Positions 43,608-50,985 are shown, counted from the first letter of the stretch. The stretch is 50,985 nt of DNA from Aquiluna sp. (GCA_023260495.1 JALQVB010000001.1:1-50985), one strand, 5' to 3'. A program made the numbers and translations. The notes: generated by a model not told the origin, from the sequence alone.

Positions 43608-43955
43608 TTACCTCCGTGAACCAAAGACCTTCATGAGACCTTGCACAACACCTGCAAGTTTAGTAACCGGTCCACCTACAGCAGAGGTCACGACGGCAAC
43701 CAGAGAATTGATGTTGGTGGTTACCTGCTCAACATCTGAGGTGATCTTGTCAACGCGCTGCAACTGCTTGTTGGCTTCAACCAAGGTGACCTTGGCTTCG
43801 CTCAAAATCGGCTCAAGTTCGTTGTTGAAAATTTGCACGCTGCGAGCTGACTCGTCAATCAGGCGAGCCAGCTTCACCAGCGGCAGGCCGAGCAGCAGAA
43901 CCAAGAGCGCAACAGCCGCGCTGATGATGATTCCCGCTATCTCGGCACCAGACAT
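43608..43955 (-). CDS. DUF948-family membrane protein
   Basis: A 115-residue protein with one N-terminal TM helix (IAGIIISAAVALLVLLLGLP, about 6-25) and a long alpha-helical region (SVQIFNNELEPILSEAKVTLVEANKQLQRVD and following heptads, about 42-90). Both fit the DUF948 family of Gram-positive bacteria. Function is unknown; a membrane-linked coiled-coil is the simplest description. It starts 3 nt after rpsD. Confidence 0.8.
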   Translation of the reverse strand: MSGAEIAGIIISAAVALLVLLLGLPLVKLARLIDESARSVQIFNNELEPILSEAKVTLVEANKQLQRVDKITSDVEQVTTNINSLVAVVTSAVGGPVTKLAGVVQGLMKVFGSRR

Positions 43956-43958
43956 TTG

Positions 43959-44588
43959 TTACCTTGCGGCGTAGTACTCAACCACGAGCTGAACGTCACA
44001 GGTCACTGGGACCTCGGCGCGCTTTGGACGACGCACCAGGGTTGCATGCAGCTTGTCTAGCTCAACGGATAGGTACTCAGGGGTTGCTGGAAGCACATCG
44101 GCGTGTCCGCCGGCTGCTGCAACCTGGAAAGGCTCGGTCTTCTCGCTCTTGTCGTGAACGTGAATCATCTGGCCAGGCTTTACGCGGAACGAAGGGCGGT
44201 CAACTCGCTGACCGTCCACCATGATGTGACGGTGCACCACCATCTGGCGAGCCTGTGCCATGGTGCGGGCGAAGCCTGAGCGCAACACGAGTGCGTCAAG
44301 ACGCATCTCTAGTAGCTCAACCAGGTTCTCACCGGTTAGGCCAGCGGTGCGCTTTGCCTCCTGGAAAGTCTTGCGCAGCTGGGCTTCACGAATTCCGTAC
44401 TGAGCCCTTAGACGCTGCTTCTCGCGCAGACGAACTGCGTAGTCGCTGTCTGACTTGCGCTTGGTGCGGCCGTGCTGACCTGGAGCGTATGGACGCTTCT
44501 CCATGTACTTCGCAGCCTTTGGAGTCAACGCGATTCCCAATGAACGGGAAAGGCGAGTCTTGCTGCGTGTTCTTGTTGTCTTAGACAA
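43959..44588 (-). CDS. rpsD: 30S ribosomal protein S4
   Basis: Primary 16S rRNA-binding protein of the small subunit. It has 209 residues from a TTG at 44588, with AGAGGT 7 nt upstream; the N-terminus then reads LSKTTRTRSKTRLSRSLG, as in Microbacteriaceae. The other TTG at 44603 has no ribosome site. KRPYAPGQHGRTKRK and the S4 domain RLDALVLRSGFARTMAQARQ plus VVHRHIMVDGQRVD are typical. It is preceded by a promoter and a leader hairpin. Confidence 0.95.
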   Translation of the reverse strand: MSKTTRTRSKTRLSRSLGIALTPKAAKYMEKRPYAPGQHGRTKRKSDSDYAVRLREKQRLRAQYGIREAQLRKTFQEAKRTAGLTGENLVELLEMRLDALVLRSGFARTMAQARQMVVHRHIMVDGQRVDRPSFRVKPGQMIHVHDKSEKTEPFQVAAAGGHADVLPATPEYLSVELDKLHATLVRRPKRAEVPVTCDVQLVVEYYAAR

Positions 44589-44624
44589 AAAGGTACCTCT
44601 CAAATAGTTTCAGTTTGATTTGGT

Positions 44625-44650
44625 CCTAAACCCCAGCCGCTGGGTCCAGG
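44625..44650 (-). promoter_or_regulatory. hairpin in the rpsD leader
   Basis: On the minus strand CCTGGACCCAGCGGCTGGGG... folds as CCCAG/CTGGG (loop CGG), extended by A-T, two G-T and CCT/AGG pairs with one bulged G. There is no T-tract, so it is not an intrinsic terminator. Candidate site for S4 autoregulation, or just a leader stabiliser. Confidence 0.4.
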
Positions 44651-44660
44651 CAACCACGAA

Positions 44661-44690
44661 AGTCTAGCAGGCAGAGCTATTTTTTGTCAC
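44661..44690 (-). promoter_or_regulatory. candidate rpsD promoter
   Basis: GTGACA (44690-44685, five of six to TTGACA), an 18-nt spacer and TAGACT (44666-44661) on the minus strand. The predicted start is near 44654, giving a leader of about 66 nt. The -35 lies in the last codons of rarA. Confidence 0.6.
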
Positions 44691-45912
44691 TAGGCAGGAT
44701 CGTCCGAATTATTTCGATTCGCTCTGCCAGAGTGCGCTCGAACCCACGCCCTGAGGGTTCGTAATACCTAGGCACATCGGCGTAGTGTTGGGCAAGAATG
44801 CCGGCCTCGTTGTCGTGTGGATATTGGTAACCAACCGCGCCGGTTGACCTCAGGTGTGCTGGTATTGCTTCCACTTTGCCACCCTGCACGTCGGCTATGG
44901 CGCTGTTGATGGCGTTGTAGGCCCGGTTGGACTTCGGCGCGAGCGCTAAGTAAATAGTGGCCTGCGCCAGCGGAATCCTACCCTCGGGCATCCCGATCTT
45001 CTCCACTGTCGCCGCACAGGCCTCAGCGACCACAATCGCCTGCGGATCTGCTAGACCAATGTCCTCGCTGGCCAAGATCATCAACCTACGGGCAATGAAC
45101 CTGGGGTCCTCTCCCCCAACAATCATGCGAGCAAGGTAGTGAATTGCCGCATCGGCATCGGATCCGCGAACGCTTTTGATGAACGCCGAAATTGTGTCGT
45201 AGTGCACATCGCCATCGGCGTCGTAAGCAATTACCTCGGCTGCCGCTGCCTTTGCCTGTTCGAGTGATACGTCTGCGCCGATCGAAGAGGCTGACTCCAA
45301 AAGTGTCAAGGCCCTACGCGCATCACCGCCAGCAATTCGCGCAATGTACTCAATCGCCTCGGTATCTATCTTTTTCGACGACAGAGCCGCGTCAGAATCG
45401 ATAGCCCGGCGCAAGATCTCAACGAGGTCGTCCGTGCCCAGCGGCTCTAGTGCAATAACCAGGGACCTCGAGATCAGCGGCTTGATGATCGAAAAGGAAG
45501 GATTTTCGGTGGTCGCGGCGACGAGTGTCAGCAGCCCGGATTCCACAGCTCCCAGCAGCGAGTCCTGCTGAGACTTTGAAAAGCGATGTATCTCATCAAG
45601 GAACAGCACTGTGGTGCGGTCAAAGACCTCACGCTCTTTCTTGGCCGCTGCAATTTCGTCTCGGACTTGGGAAACAGAGGCGCTGATTGCGCTGAGCTCT
45701 ACGAACCGAGCCTTTGAATTGAAGCTGATCAAGCGCGCAATCGTGGTTTTCCCGGAACCTGGAGGACCCCAGAGGATGACTGAGTTGACAGCTGAGCTGC
45801 CATCGGAATTCAGCAATCGATCCAGCGCCGAGCCCTGCTTTAGTGCGTGCTTCTGGCCGACCAAATCCGATAATGATTTTGGTCGTTGACGCTCGGCGAG
45901 GGGTGGCAGCAC
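44677..45912 (-). CDS. rarA: replication-associated recombination protein RarA (MgsA-like AAA ATPase)
   Basis: AAA+ ATPase of the clamp-loader family acting at stalled forks. It has 411 residues. GPPGSGKTTIARLI is the Walker A, VLFLDEIHRFSKSQQD the Walker B, and VAATTENPSFSIIKPLISRS the sensor 1 region. MIVGGEDPRFIARRLMILASEDIGLADP is typical RarA. The start is GTG at 45912, exactly 6 nt after TAGAAT, hence probably leaderless. It is divergent from the PPIase gene. Confidence 0.95.
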   Translation of the reverse strand: MLPPLAERQRPKSLSDLVGQKHALKQGSALDRLLNSDGSSAVNSVILWGPPGSGKTTIARLISFNSKARFVELSAISASVSQVRDEIAAAKKEREVFDRTTVLFLDEIHRFSKSQQDSLLGAVESGLLTLVAATTENPSFSIIKPLISRSLVIALEPLGTDDLVEILRRAIDSDAALSSKKIDTEAIEYIARIAGGDARRALTLLESASSIGADVSLEQAKAAAAEVIAYDADGDVHYDTISAFIKSVRGSDADAAIHYLARMIVGGEDPRFIARRLMILASEDIGLADPQAIVVAEACAATVEKIGMPEGRIPLAQATIYLALAPKSNRAYNAINSAIADVQGGKVEAIPAHLRSTGAVGYQYPHDNEAGILAQHYADVPRYYEPSGRGFERTLAERIEIIRTILPSDKK

Positions 45913-45918
45913 AACTAG

Positions 45919-45939
45919 ATTCTAGGAGGCGCCTAGAAT
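45919..45939. promoter_or_regulatory. palindromic bidirectional promoter (rarA / PPIase)
   Basis: ATTCTAGG-AGGCG-CCTAGAAT: perfect 8-bp arms around a 5-nt centre in the 49-bp gap between divergent genes. Each arm contains TAGAAT, a good -10 box reading outward: 45924-45919 for rarA (6 nt before its GTG) and 45934-45939 for the PPIase (start near 45946). No clear -35 boxes are seen. Confidence 0.65.
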
Positions 45940-45961
45940 TACTCGACGGAGGGCAAGCTCA

Positions 45962-46732
45962 ATGAGTAAAAACGACAGACTGCACAATTACCAGGCCAAG
46001 CAGGAGCTGATTGCGAAGCGTGCAAAGATTCGCACAGGCGACAACCGAAAGGGCCTGCTAATAGCTGCCGCAGCGCTGGTTATTGCGTTTGCTGGTCAGC
46101 AGGTCTATTTCAATTTCGGCCCGGGCTATGTTGAAGAGGTTGCCACGGCCGAACCAACCGCGTCGGAAACCTCTAACGCCGAGGAAACAACACCTACGAA
46201 TTCTGCTGAGGTTCCAAGCCCAGAATTGGCCGAGAACAGAATCTGGTCAGGCTCGATGGATCTTTCCGGTGACGCGATCAGTTTTGATTTGGACGGCGTT
46301 GCAGCACCACAGGCTGTGGCTAACTTCGTTTCGCTAGCTTCCGAGGGCTACTTTGAGGGTCTCAGCTGTCACCGACTCACCACAGCTGGCATCTACGTGC
46401 TGCAGTGTGGTGACCCAAATGGGGATGGAACCGGCGGCCCTGGTTACAACTTCGGCCCGATTGAGAACGCTCCGGCCGATGACCTGTACCCAGCCGGCAC
46501 CATAGCGATGGCCCGCCGCGGTGGCGATGACTTCTCAATGGGATCACAATTCTTTATCGTCTATCAAGACTCCACCATCCCTTCCGATAGCGTTGGTGGG
46601 TACACAATCTTCGGAACGCTCACCTCAGGTCTTGAGGCGGTTCAGGCAATTGCAGCAGCCGGCACCGCCGATGGCGGCACAGACGGGTCTCCCGCTGAGC
46701 CCGTCACGCTGGAGAATGTTTCGGTAGAGTAA
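45962..46732 (+). CDS. membrane-anchored cyclophilin-type peptidyl-prolyl isomerase
   Basis: A 256-residue protein: short basic cytosolic N-terminus, one TM helix (about 31-50), a Thr/Glu/Ser/Pro-rich spacer (about 55-84), then a cyclophilin domain (about 90-256). CHRLTTAGIYVLQCGDP has the Arg and Gln of the active site; its two Cys could form a disulfide. GPGYNFGPIENAP and MGSQFFIVYQDS are conserved. It probably works outside the membrane on secreted proteins. ATG at 45962 has GGAGGG 8 nt upstream. Confidence 0.9.
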   Translation: MSKNDRLHNYQAKQELIAKRAKIRTGDNRKGLLIAAAALVIAFAGQQVYFNFGPGYVEEVATAEPTASETSNAEETTPTNSAEVPSPELAENRIWSGSMDLSGDAISFDLDGVAAPQAVANFVSLASEGYFEGLSCHRLTTAGIYVLQCGDPNGDGTGGPGYNFGPIENAPADDLYPAGTIAMARRGGDDFSMGSQFFIVYQDSTIPSDSVGGYTIFGTLTSGLEAVQAIAAAGTADGGTDGSPAEPVTLENVSVE

Positions 46733-46755
46733 AGCGTCCCAACACAGGAGAAGAA

Positions 46756-47973
46756 GTGGCTGGCATGAATTTCGGACGAGTCGACGAGAGCAATAACGTC
46801 TATGTGACGGACGGCGGTGTCGAGCGCCTAGTGGGCCAGTACCCCAATGTCCCAGCCGAAGAAGCCTTGGCGTTCTTTACCAGGAAGTTTGACGACCTTG
46901 AGGCTCAGGTACGCATCCTGGAGCAGCGTGTGGCCGCCGGCATTACCGATGCTAAGAATTTGAAGACCACGCACGAGCACCTGGTTGCTGAATGCGCAGA
47001 ACCCAAGGCAGTTGGCGATCTCGCCAGCCTAAGGAATCGACTCGAGGCGCTCAGCGGGCCAATCGCTGAGACCTCGGAGAAGGCAAAGGCTGAGCGCGAA
47101 GAGGCAATCGCCAAGGCATTGGTCGAGAAAGAGGCCATCGCCGCTAAAGCTGAGCAGATTGTTTCTAACCTCGGCGGTATCAATTGGAAGAAGAGCGCTG
47201 CCGAAATGACCACTCTCTTTGAGAATTGGCAGCGCATTCAGAAGGAAGGCCCGAAGGTTCCAAAGGCTCAGACTGACCCGATCTGGAAGCGCTTCTCCCA
47301 GGCCAGAGCTAAGTTCGAGGCCGGTCGCAGGCAGTATTTCTCATCGGTTGATTCCAAGTTCAAGGAAGCCAAGCAGGCCAAGACCGAACTGGTAAAGCGA
47401 GCTGAGGCACTGGTCGGTCGCGGCGCCGAGGCAGCGGCGGATTACCGCAAACTGCAGGACGAATGGAAGAGCGCAGGTCGCGCTGGCAAGTTTGAAGACG
47501 GGCTATGGGCAGCGTTCCGTGCTGCCGGGGATGCAATCTTCGCAGCCAAGAAGGAGCAGGACGCCGAACTCGCGGCCTCGCACGCTGAGAACCTAACCGC
47601 CAAGCTTGAACTTCTGAATCAGGCTGAGGCAATCAAGCTGGATGACTTGAAGGAAGCCAAGCGCCAGATGAGCGACATTCAGGCCAAGTGGGTCGGCATA
47701 GGTCACGTGCCAAAGAATGAGGTTCGCAATGTCGAAGGTCGCCTACGTGCCGTTGAAGCCAAGATTGCAGACGCCGAGAAGCAAGAGTGGATGCGCTCAG
47801 ACCCCGCCGCTAAGGCTCGCAGCAACTCTTTGGTTACCCAGCTAGAAGCCGTGATTGCTGATCTCGAGGCGGATCTGAAGAAGACAACCGACGCCAAGAA
47901 GAAGGCTTCCATTCAGGAACAAATCAAGGCCCGCACTGCGCTCCTTGAGGCCGCCAAGAACGCTGTCGACTAA
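46756..47973 (+). CDS. DUF349 domain-containing coiled-coil protein
   Basis: A 405-residue protein rich in Lys, Glu and Ala, predicted almost fully helical. It contains repeats typical of DUF349, such as FENWQRIQKEGP, KLQDEWKSAGRAG and IQAKWVGIGHVPK. It starts at GTG 46756 with AGGAG 6 nt upstream, 23 nt after the PPIase gene, so the two are probably co-transcribed. Function unknown; proximity to rel is common in actinobacteria. Its stop codon overlaps the convergent rel stop by 4 nt. Confidence 0.88.
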   Translation: MAGMNFGRVDESNNVYVTDGGVERLVGQYPNVPAEEALAFFTRKFDDLEAQVRILEQRVAAGITDAKNLKTTHEHLVAECAEPKAVGDLASLRNRLEALSGPIAETSEKAKAEREEAIAKALVEKEAIAAKAEQIVSNLGGINWKKSAAEMTTLFENWQRIQKEGPKVPKAQTDPIWKRFSQARAKFEAGRRQYFSSVDSKFKEAKQAKTELVKRAEALVGRGAEAAADYRKLQDEWKSAGRAGKFEDGLWAAFRAAGDAIFAAKKEQDAELAASHAENLTAKLELLNQAEAIKLDDLKEAKRQMSDIQAKWVGIGHVPKNEVRNVEGRLRAVEAKIADAEKQEWMRSDPAAKARSNSLVTQLEAVIADLEADLKKTTDAKKKASIQEQIKARTALLEAAKNAVD

Positions 47974-50198
47974 GAACCTCTGACTCGATAAACGTCGTAG
48001 ACGTTGTCGATGCGCCGTACCTGGTTCAGCAGGTGGTCAAGGTGTGAGGGGTCGGCCATCTCGAACACAAATTTGCTCAGTGCAACTCGATCTCGTCCGG
48101 TTGAAACCGATGCAGAGAGAATGTTGACGTGATTCTCGGTTAGCACCCTCGTGACATCGGAGAGCAGGCCACTGCGGTCAAGTGCTTCTACCTGAATCTG
48201 CACCATGAACACGCCACGCGAATCATCAGACCAGGAAACATCAACAATTCGCTCTTGGTTCAGACTCTTTACGTTCTTGCAGTCGGTCCGGTGTATCGAC
48301 ACGCCCTCGCCGCGCGTTATGAAGCCCGTTATCTCATCCCCGGGTACCGGCGTGCAACAGCGCGCCATCTTGGTCATGACGTCAGGCGAGCCCTTGACTA
48401 AAACACCTTGAGAGCCGGCTCGAGAATTTCGAATCGACTTCGGGATTTGGATTGGAATCTCTTCAGTGTCAGCATCCGGAGCAATCCCCCGCATCAACTT
48501 CAATCGCTCGATCACCGAGGATGCGGAAATTTGCCCTTGGCCAATTTGCGAGAGCAAGGCATTGGCATCGGACAGGCGAAGCTGCTCAGCCACATCCTGA
48601 AGGATTTCGCTTGCTAATAGCGACTGGACAGGAAGGCCCTGCCTGCGCAAGCCTCGCGCCAGAGCTTCCTTGCCATCCTCGGTTGCCAGCTCCTTACGCT
48701 CCTGAGTGAAATGATGCTTAATCTTCGCCCTGGCTCGCGGAGAAGCGACAAAGTTAAGCCAGTCCTTGCTCGGGCCCGCCGACTCAGACTTAGAGGTCAG
48801 CACCTCAATCACATCTCCGGCCTGCAGCTTGGTTTCCAGTGGAACGAGTCTGCCGTTTACCTTGGCACCGATGGTCTTGTGACCGACCTCGGTGTGCACT
48901 GCATAGGCAAAGTCAATCGGCGTCGAGCCAGCAGAAAGCCCAATCACTTTGCCCTTTGGGGTGAAAACGTATAGCTCTTTGGCGCCAATTTCAAAGCGCA
49001 GATTGTCCAGGAACTCACCCGGATCCGCGGTTTCCTCCTGCCAGTCGCTGAGCTGCTTGAGCCAGGCGAAGTCCACCTCTTTGTCAGATCCCTTGCCGCT
49101 GCCCTGTTTGTACTTCCAGTGCGCAGCAACACCGTATTCGGCCCTCTGATGCATCTCAGGGGTGCGAATCTGGATCTCCACGGAGCGTCCCTCTGGTCCA
49201 AGCACGGTGGTGTGCAGCGACTGGTAGAGGTTGAACTTCGGCATCGCGATGTAGTCCTTGAACCTGCCAGGCAGCGGCGACCATTTCGCGTGAATCGCAC
49301 CCAAGGCCGCGTAGCAGTCGCGCACGGTAGGGACTATGACCCTGATGCCGACTAGGTCATATATGTCGTCGAACTCACGGCCGCGCATCACCATCTTCTG
49401 GTAAATCGAGTAGTACTGCTTCGGTCGACCATCGATTCGGCCGCGTACCTTTGCGTCTCTCAACTCTTCGTCGATCTCTTCAATGACTCGCTCGGTGTAA
49501 TCGGTGCGCAATGGATTGCGCTGCTGCACCAGCGAAACGATCTCCTCATAGACCTTGGGGTAGAGCACCGCGAAGCTGATGTCCTCAAGCTCGACCTTAA
49601 TCGTGGAAATACCCAGGCGGTGCGCCAGCGGGGCATAAATCTCAAGCGTCTCCTGCGCTTTGCGCTTGGCAGACTCGGCGGATACGAATCCCCAAGTGCG
49701 GGCATTGTGCAACCTGTCCGCCAGTTTGATAACCAGAACTCGAACATCCTTGCTCATCGCCACGACCATCTTGCGCATGGTCTCGGCCTGGGCGGAGTCG
49801 CCAAACTTCATGCGGTCCAGCTTGGTTACACCATCAACCAGCAGGCCAATTTCCTCGCCGAACTCCTGGGTCAACTGCTCAAGGGAGTAATCGGTGTCCT
49901 CAACGGTGTCGTGCAGCAGCGCGGCAGCAATTGTGGCCGGGCCAGAACCGAGATCGGCCAGAATCCGCGCCACAGCTAGCGGGTGTGTGATGTAGTCCTC
50001 GCCAGACTTTCGCTTTTGACCCTCGTGGTAGCGCTCAGCAGTCTTGTACGCACGCTCTATAACGCTGTAGTCACTCTTGGGGTGATTGGCGCGGACAATT
50101 CGCACTAGTTCAGCTAGATCGGCGCCAAGTGTGGTTGAACCCCGCGTGAAAATCCTGGGCAAGCGTGACCGCAGCGATGTTGGTCTACTGTCGGTCAT
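47970..50198 (-). CDS. rel: bifunctional (p)ppGpp synthetase/hydrolase Rel
   Basis: Stringent-response enzyme that makes and breaks (p)ppGpp. It has 742 residues. The HD hydrolase domain has ALLHDTVEDTDYSLEQL (about 91-107) and LVIKLADRLHNARTWG. The synthetase domain has FDDIYDLVGIRVIV, GRFKDYIAMPKFNLYQSLHT and EIQIRTPEMHQRAEYGVAAHWKYK. TGS (VFTPKGKVIGLSAGSTPIDFA) and C-terminal ACT domains follow. Both activities seem intact. The ATG at 50198 has AGGAG 5 nt upstream inside a perfect palindrome. It follows secF by 27 nt. Confidence 0.97.
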   Translation of the reverse strand: MTDSRPTSLRSRLPRIFTRGSTTLGADLAELVRIVRANHPKSDYSVIERAYKTAERYHEGQKRKSGEDYITHPLAVARILADLGSGPATIAAALLHDTVEDTDYSLEQLTQEFGEEIGLLVDGVTKLDRMKFGDSAQAETMRKMVVAMSKDVRVLVIKLADRLHNARTWGFVSAESAKRKAQETLEIYAPLAHRLGISTIKVELEDISFAVLYPKVYEEIVSLVQQRNPLRTDYTERVIEEIDEELRDAKVRGRIDGRPKQYYSIYQKMVMRGREFDDIYDLVGIRVIVPTVRDCYAALGAIHAKWSPLPGRFKDYIAMPKFNLYQSLHTTVLGPEGRSVEIQIRTPEMHQRAEYGVAAHWKYKQGSGKGSDKEVDFAWLKQLSDWQEETADPGEFLDNLRFEIGAKELYVFTPKGKVIGLSAGSTPIDFAYAVHTEVGHKTIGAKVNGRLVPLETKLQAGDVIEVLTSKSESAGPSKDWLNFVASPRARAKIKHHFTQERKELATEDGKEALARGLRRQGLPVQSLLASEILQDVAEQLRLSDANALLSQIGQGQISASSVIERLKLMRGIAPDADTEEIPIQIPKSIRNSRAGSQGVLVKGSPDVMTKMARCCTPVPGDEITGFITRGEGVSIHRTDCKNVKSLNQERIVDVSWSDDSRGVFMVQIQVEALDRSGLLSDVTRVLTENHVNILSASVSTGRDRVALSKFVFEMADPSHLDHLLNQVRRIDNVYDVYRVRGS

Positions 50199-50203
50199 CT
50201 GCG

Positions 50204-50221
50204 CTCCTACCTAGGTAGGAG
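50204..50221. promoter_or_regulatory. perfect 18-bp palindrome covering the rel ribosome binding site
   Basis: ctcctacctaggtaggag is its own reverse complement. In rel mRNA it can fold as a 7-bp hairpin with a CTAG loop, and its 3' arm is the AGGAG Shine-Dalgarno of rel. It could be an RNA switch that hides the site, or an operator for a dimeric repressor. Confidence 0.6.
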
Positions 50222-50225
50222 AATT

Positions 50226-50985
50226 CTATTGGCGCAGCGCCTCTACCTTCTCGGCGGCCTTCTTAATTTCCGGCTCATTTTCCCTTAGGTGTGCGTAAAT
50301 CGGCGCAGCGAGGAAGATAGAGGAGTAGGTTCCAACTATCGTTCCAACGAATAGCGCCAGTGCGATGTCGCGCAGCGTTCCGGCACCAAGCAGTACCGAC
50401 CCAATGAACAAAATGGCGGCAACCGGCAAAACGGCGACGACTGAGGTGTTTATCGATCGCACCAGGGTCTGGTTCACCGCCAGGTTCACCATCTCTGGGA
50501 AGGTGCGGGTCTCGCTCAGCTCAATCTCCAGGGTGTTCTCGCGAACCTTGTCAAAGACCACGACGGTGTCATAGAGCGAGTAGGCGAGGATGGTTAGGAA
50601 TCCAATGACGGCCGCTGGAGTCACCTCGAAGCCTACGGCGGCATAAACACCAGCCGTGAGGATCAGGTCGTGGGCCAAGGCCAGCAAGGCCGCGACCGAC
50701 ATCTTCCAGGAACGGAAGTAGAAGGCCATAAGCAGCGACACCAGGGCCAAGAAGACTCCGAGACCGATTAGAGCCTGCCGGGTGACATCGGCACCCCAGT
50801 TAGGCCCGATGAAGCTCGAGGCGACTGTTTCAGACGCAACGCCGTATGTTTCGGCAAGCGCAACCCTGACCTCTTCGGATTCAACATCCGAGAGCTGTTC
50901 CGTTTGAATTCGCAGGTCGCTGATTCCAACCGCGGTGGTTGTCACCTGAACACCAGGGACAATTTCGCGAATAGTGTCGGCAGCA
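50226..50985 (-). CDS. secF: protein translocase subunit SecF, C-terminal part (partial)
   Basis: C-terminal about 253 residues of SecF, the membrane partner of SecD that uses the proton gradient to help Sec export. The reading frame continues past the window edge (AADTIREIVPGVQV precedes TTTAVG). Four or five TM segments are visible, including LIGLGVFLALVSLLMAFYF, AAVIGFLTILAYSLYDTVVVFDKVRENT (family signature, with the conserved Asp) and INTSVVAVLPVAAILFIGSVLLGAG. Ends in a charged tail. The order secF-rel fits the usual secD-secF-rel cluster. Confidence 0.95.
   Translation of the reverse strand, partial: AADTIREIVPGVQVTTTAVGISDLRIQTEQLSDVESEEVRVALAETYGVASETVASSFIGPNWGADVTRQALIGLGVFLALVSLLMAFYFRSWKMSVAALLALAHDLILTAGVYAAVGFEVTPAAVIGFLTILAYSLYDTVVVFDKVRENTLEIELSETRTFPEMVNLAVNQTLVRSINTSVVAVLPVAAILFIGSVLLGAGTLRDIALALFVGTIVGTYSSIFLAAPIYAHLRENEPEIKKAAEKVEALRQ

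Noticed and set aside
1..50985. Mobile elements, CRISPR arrays, prophage, toxin-antitoxin or defence systems
   Set aside because: I scanned the translations and gaps and found no transposase, repeat-spacer array, integrase or known defence gene; every sizeable frame belongs to a housekeeping gene.

Overview
The window is one contiguous piece of a compact actinobacterial chromosome, most likely a Microbacteriaceae-type organism with moderate rather than very high GC (inference). The support is the order secF-rel-DUF349-PPIase-rarA-rpsD-DUF948-alaS-ruvX-mltG-aroECKBQ-efp-nusB-pyrRBC-carAB-pyrF-gmk-rpoZ-coaBC-metK-priA-fmt-rsmB-rpe-hisEGFI-trpE-(two small membrane proteins)-trpCBA-lgt-gltBD-pyk-tRNA-Leu-ANTAR regulator-thioesterase-polA. 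Further support comes from family signs: the HGxxPAAW protein, TIGR02234 protein, mycobacterial-type Rv1382-like protein, ANTAR response regulator, type 2 OMP decarboxylase and helicase-degenerate PriA. A small-genome freshwater lineage (Aquiluna/Rhodoluna-like) would fit the tight packing, but I cannot prove it by reading. Both edge genes (polA on the left, secF on the right) are cut by the window.

Layout. 1-2425: 5' half of polA (-), a hotdog thioesterase (+), an ANTAR response regulator (-), tRNA-Leu(CAA) (+) and a bidirectional terminator shared with pyk. 2430-9970: pyk, gltD, gltB. 9971-17992: lgt, trpABC, two small membrane proteins, trpE, hisI, hisF, hisG, hisE. 18003-25858: rpe, rsmB, fmt, priA, metK, coaBC, rpoZ, gmk. 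25855-34310: pyrF, carB, carA, Rv1382-like, pyrC, pyrB, pyrR with a PyrR-type RNA site in its leader. 34311-40329: nusB, efp, aroQ, aroB, aroK, aroC, aroE, mltG. 40322-45912: ruvX, alaS, two small proteins, rpsD, rarA. 45962-47973: PPIase and DUF349 protein (+). 47970-50985: rel and partial secF (-).

Nearly everything is on the minus strand, with start/stop overlaps of 1, 4, 8 or 14 nt at most junctions. No gap between genes exceeds about 90 bp, so there is no stretch over 300 bases without a gene. I saw no insertion sequence, prophage, CRISPR array, toxin-antitoxin or defence genes. The genes are core metabolism: pyrimidine synthesis is almost complete, the shikimate pathway gives chorismate, and parts of the Trp and His pathways, glutamate synthase, SAM, CoA and translation genes are present.

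The most interesting signals are in short non-coding DNA. They are a PyrR-binding hairpin overlapping the pyrR ribosome binding site, a perfect 18-bp palindrome containing the rel Shine-Dalgarno, and a palindromic two-way promoter between rarA and the PPIase gene. There is also a repeated TANNNT-N6-RTG arrangement suggesting leaderless transcripts for polA, rpe, metK, rarA and possibly aroQ, interlocked divergent promoters of tRNA-Leu and the ANTAR regulator, and the lack of the mIHF gene from its usual place between pyrF and gmk. I did not find a clearly new multi-gene system.
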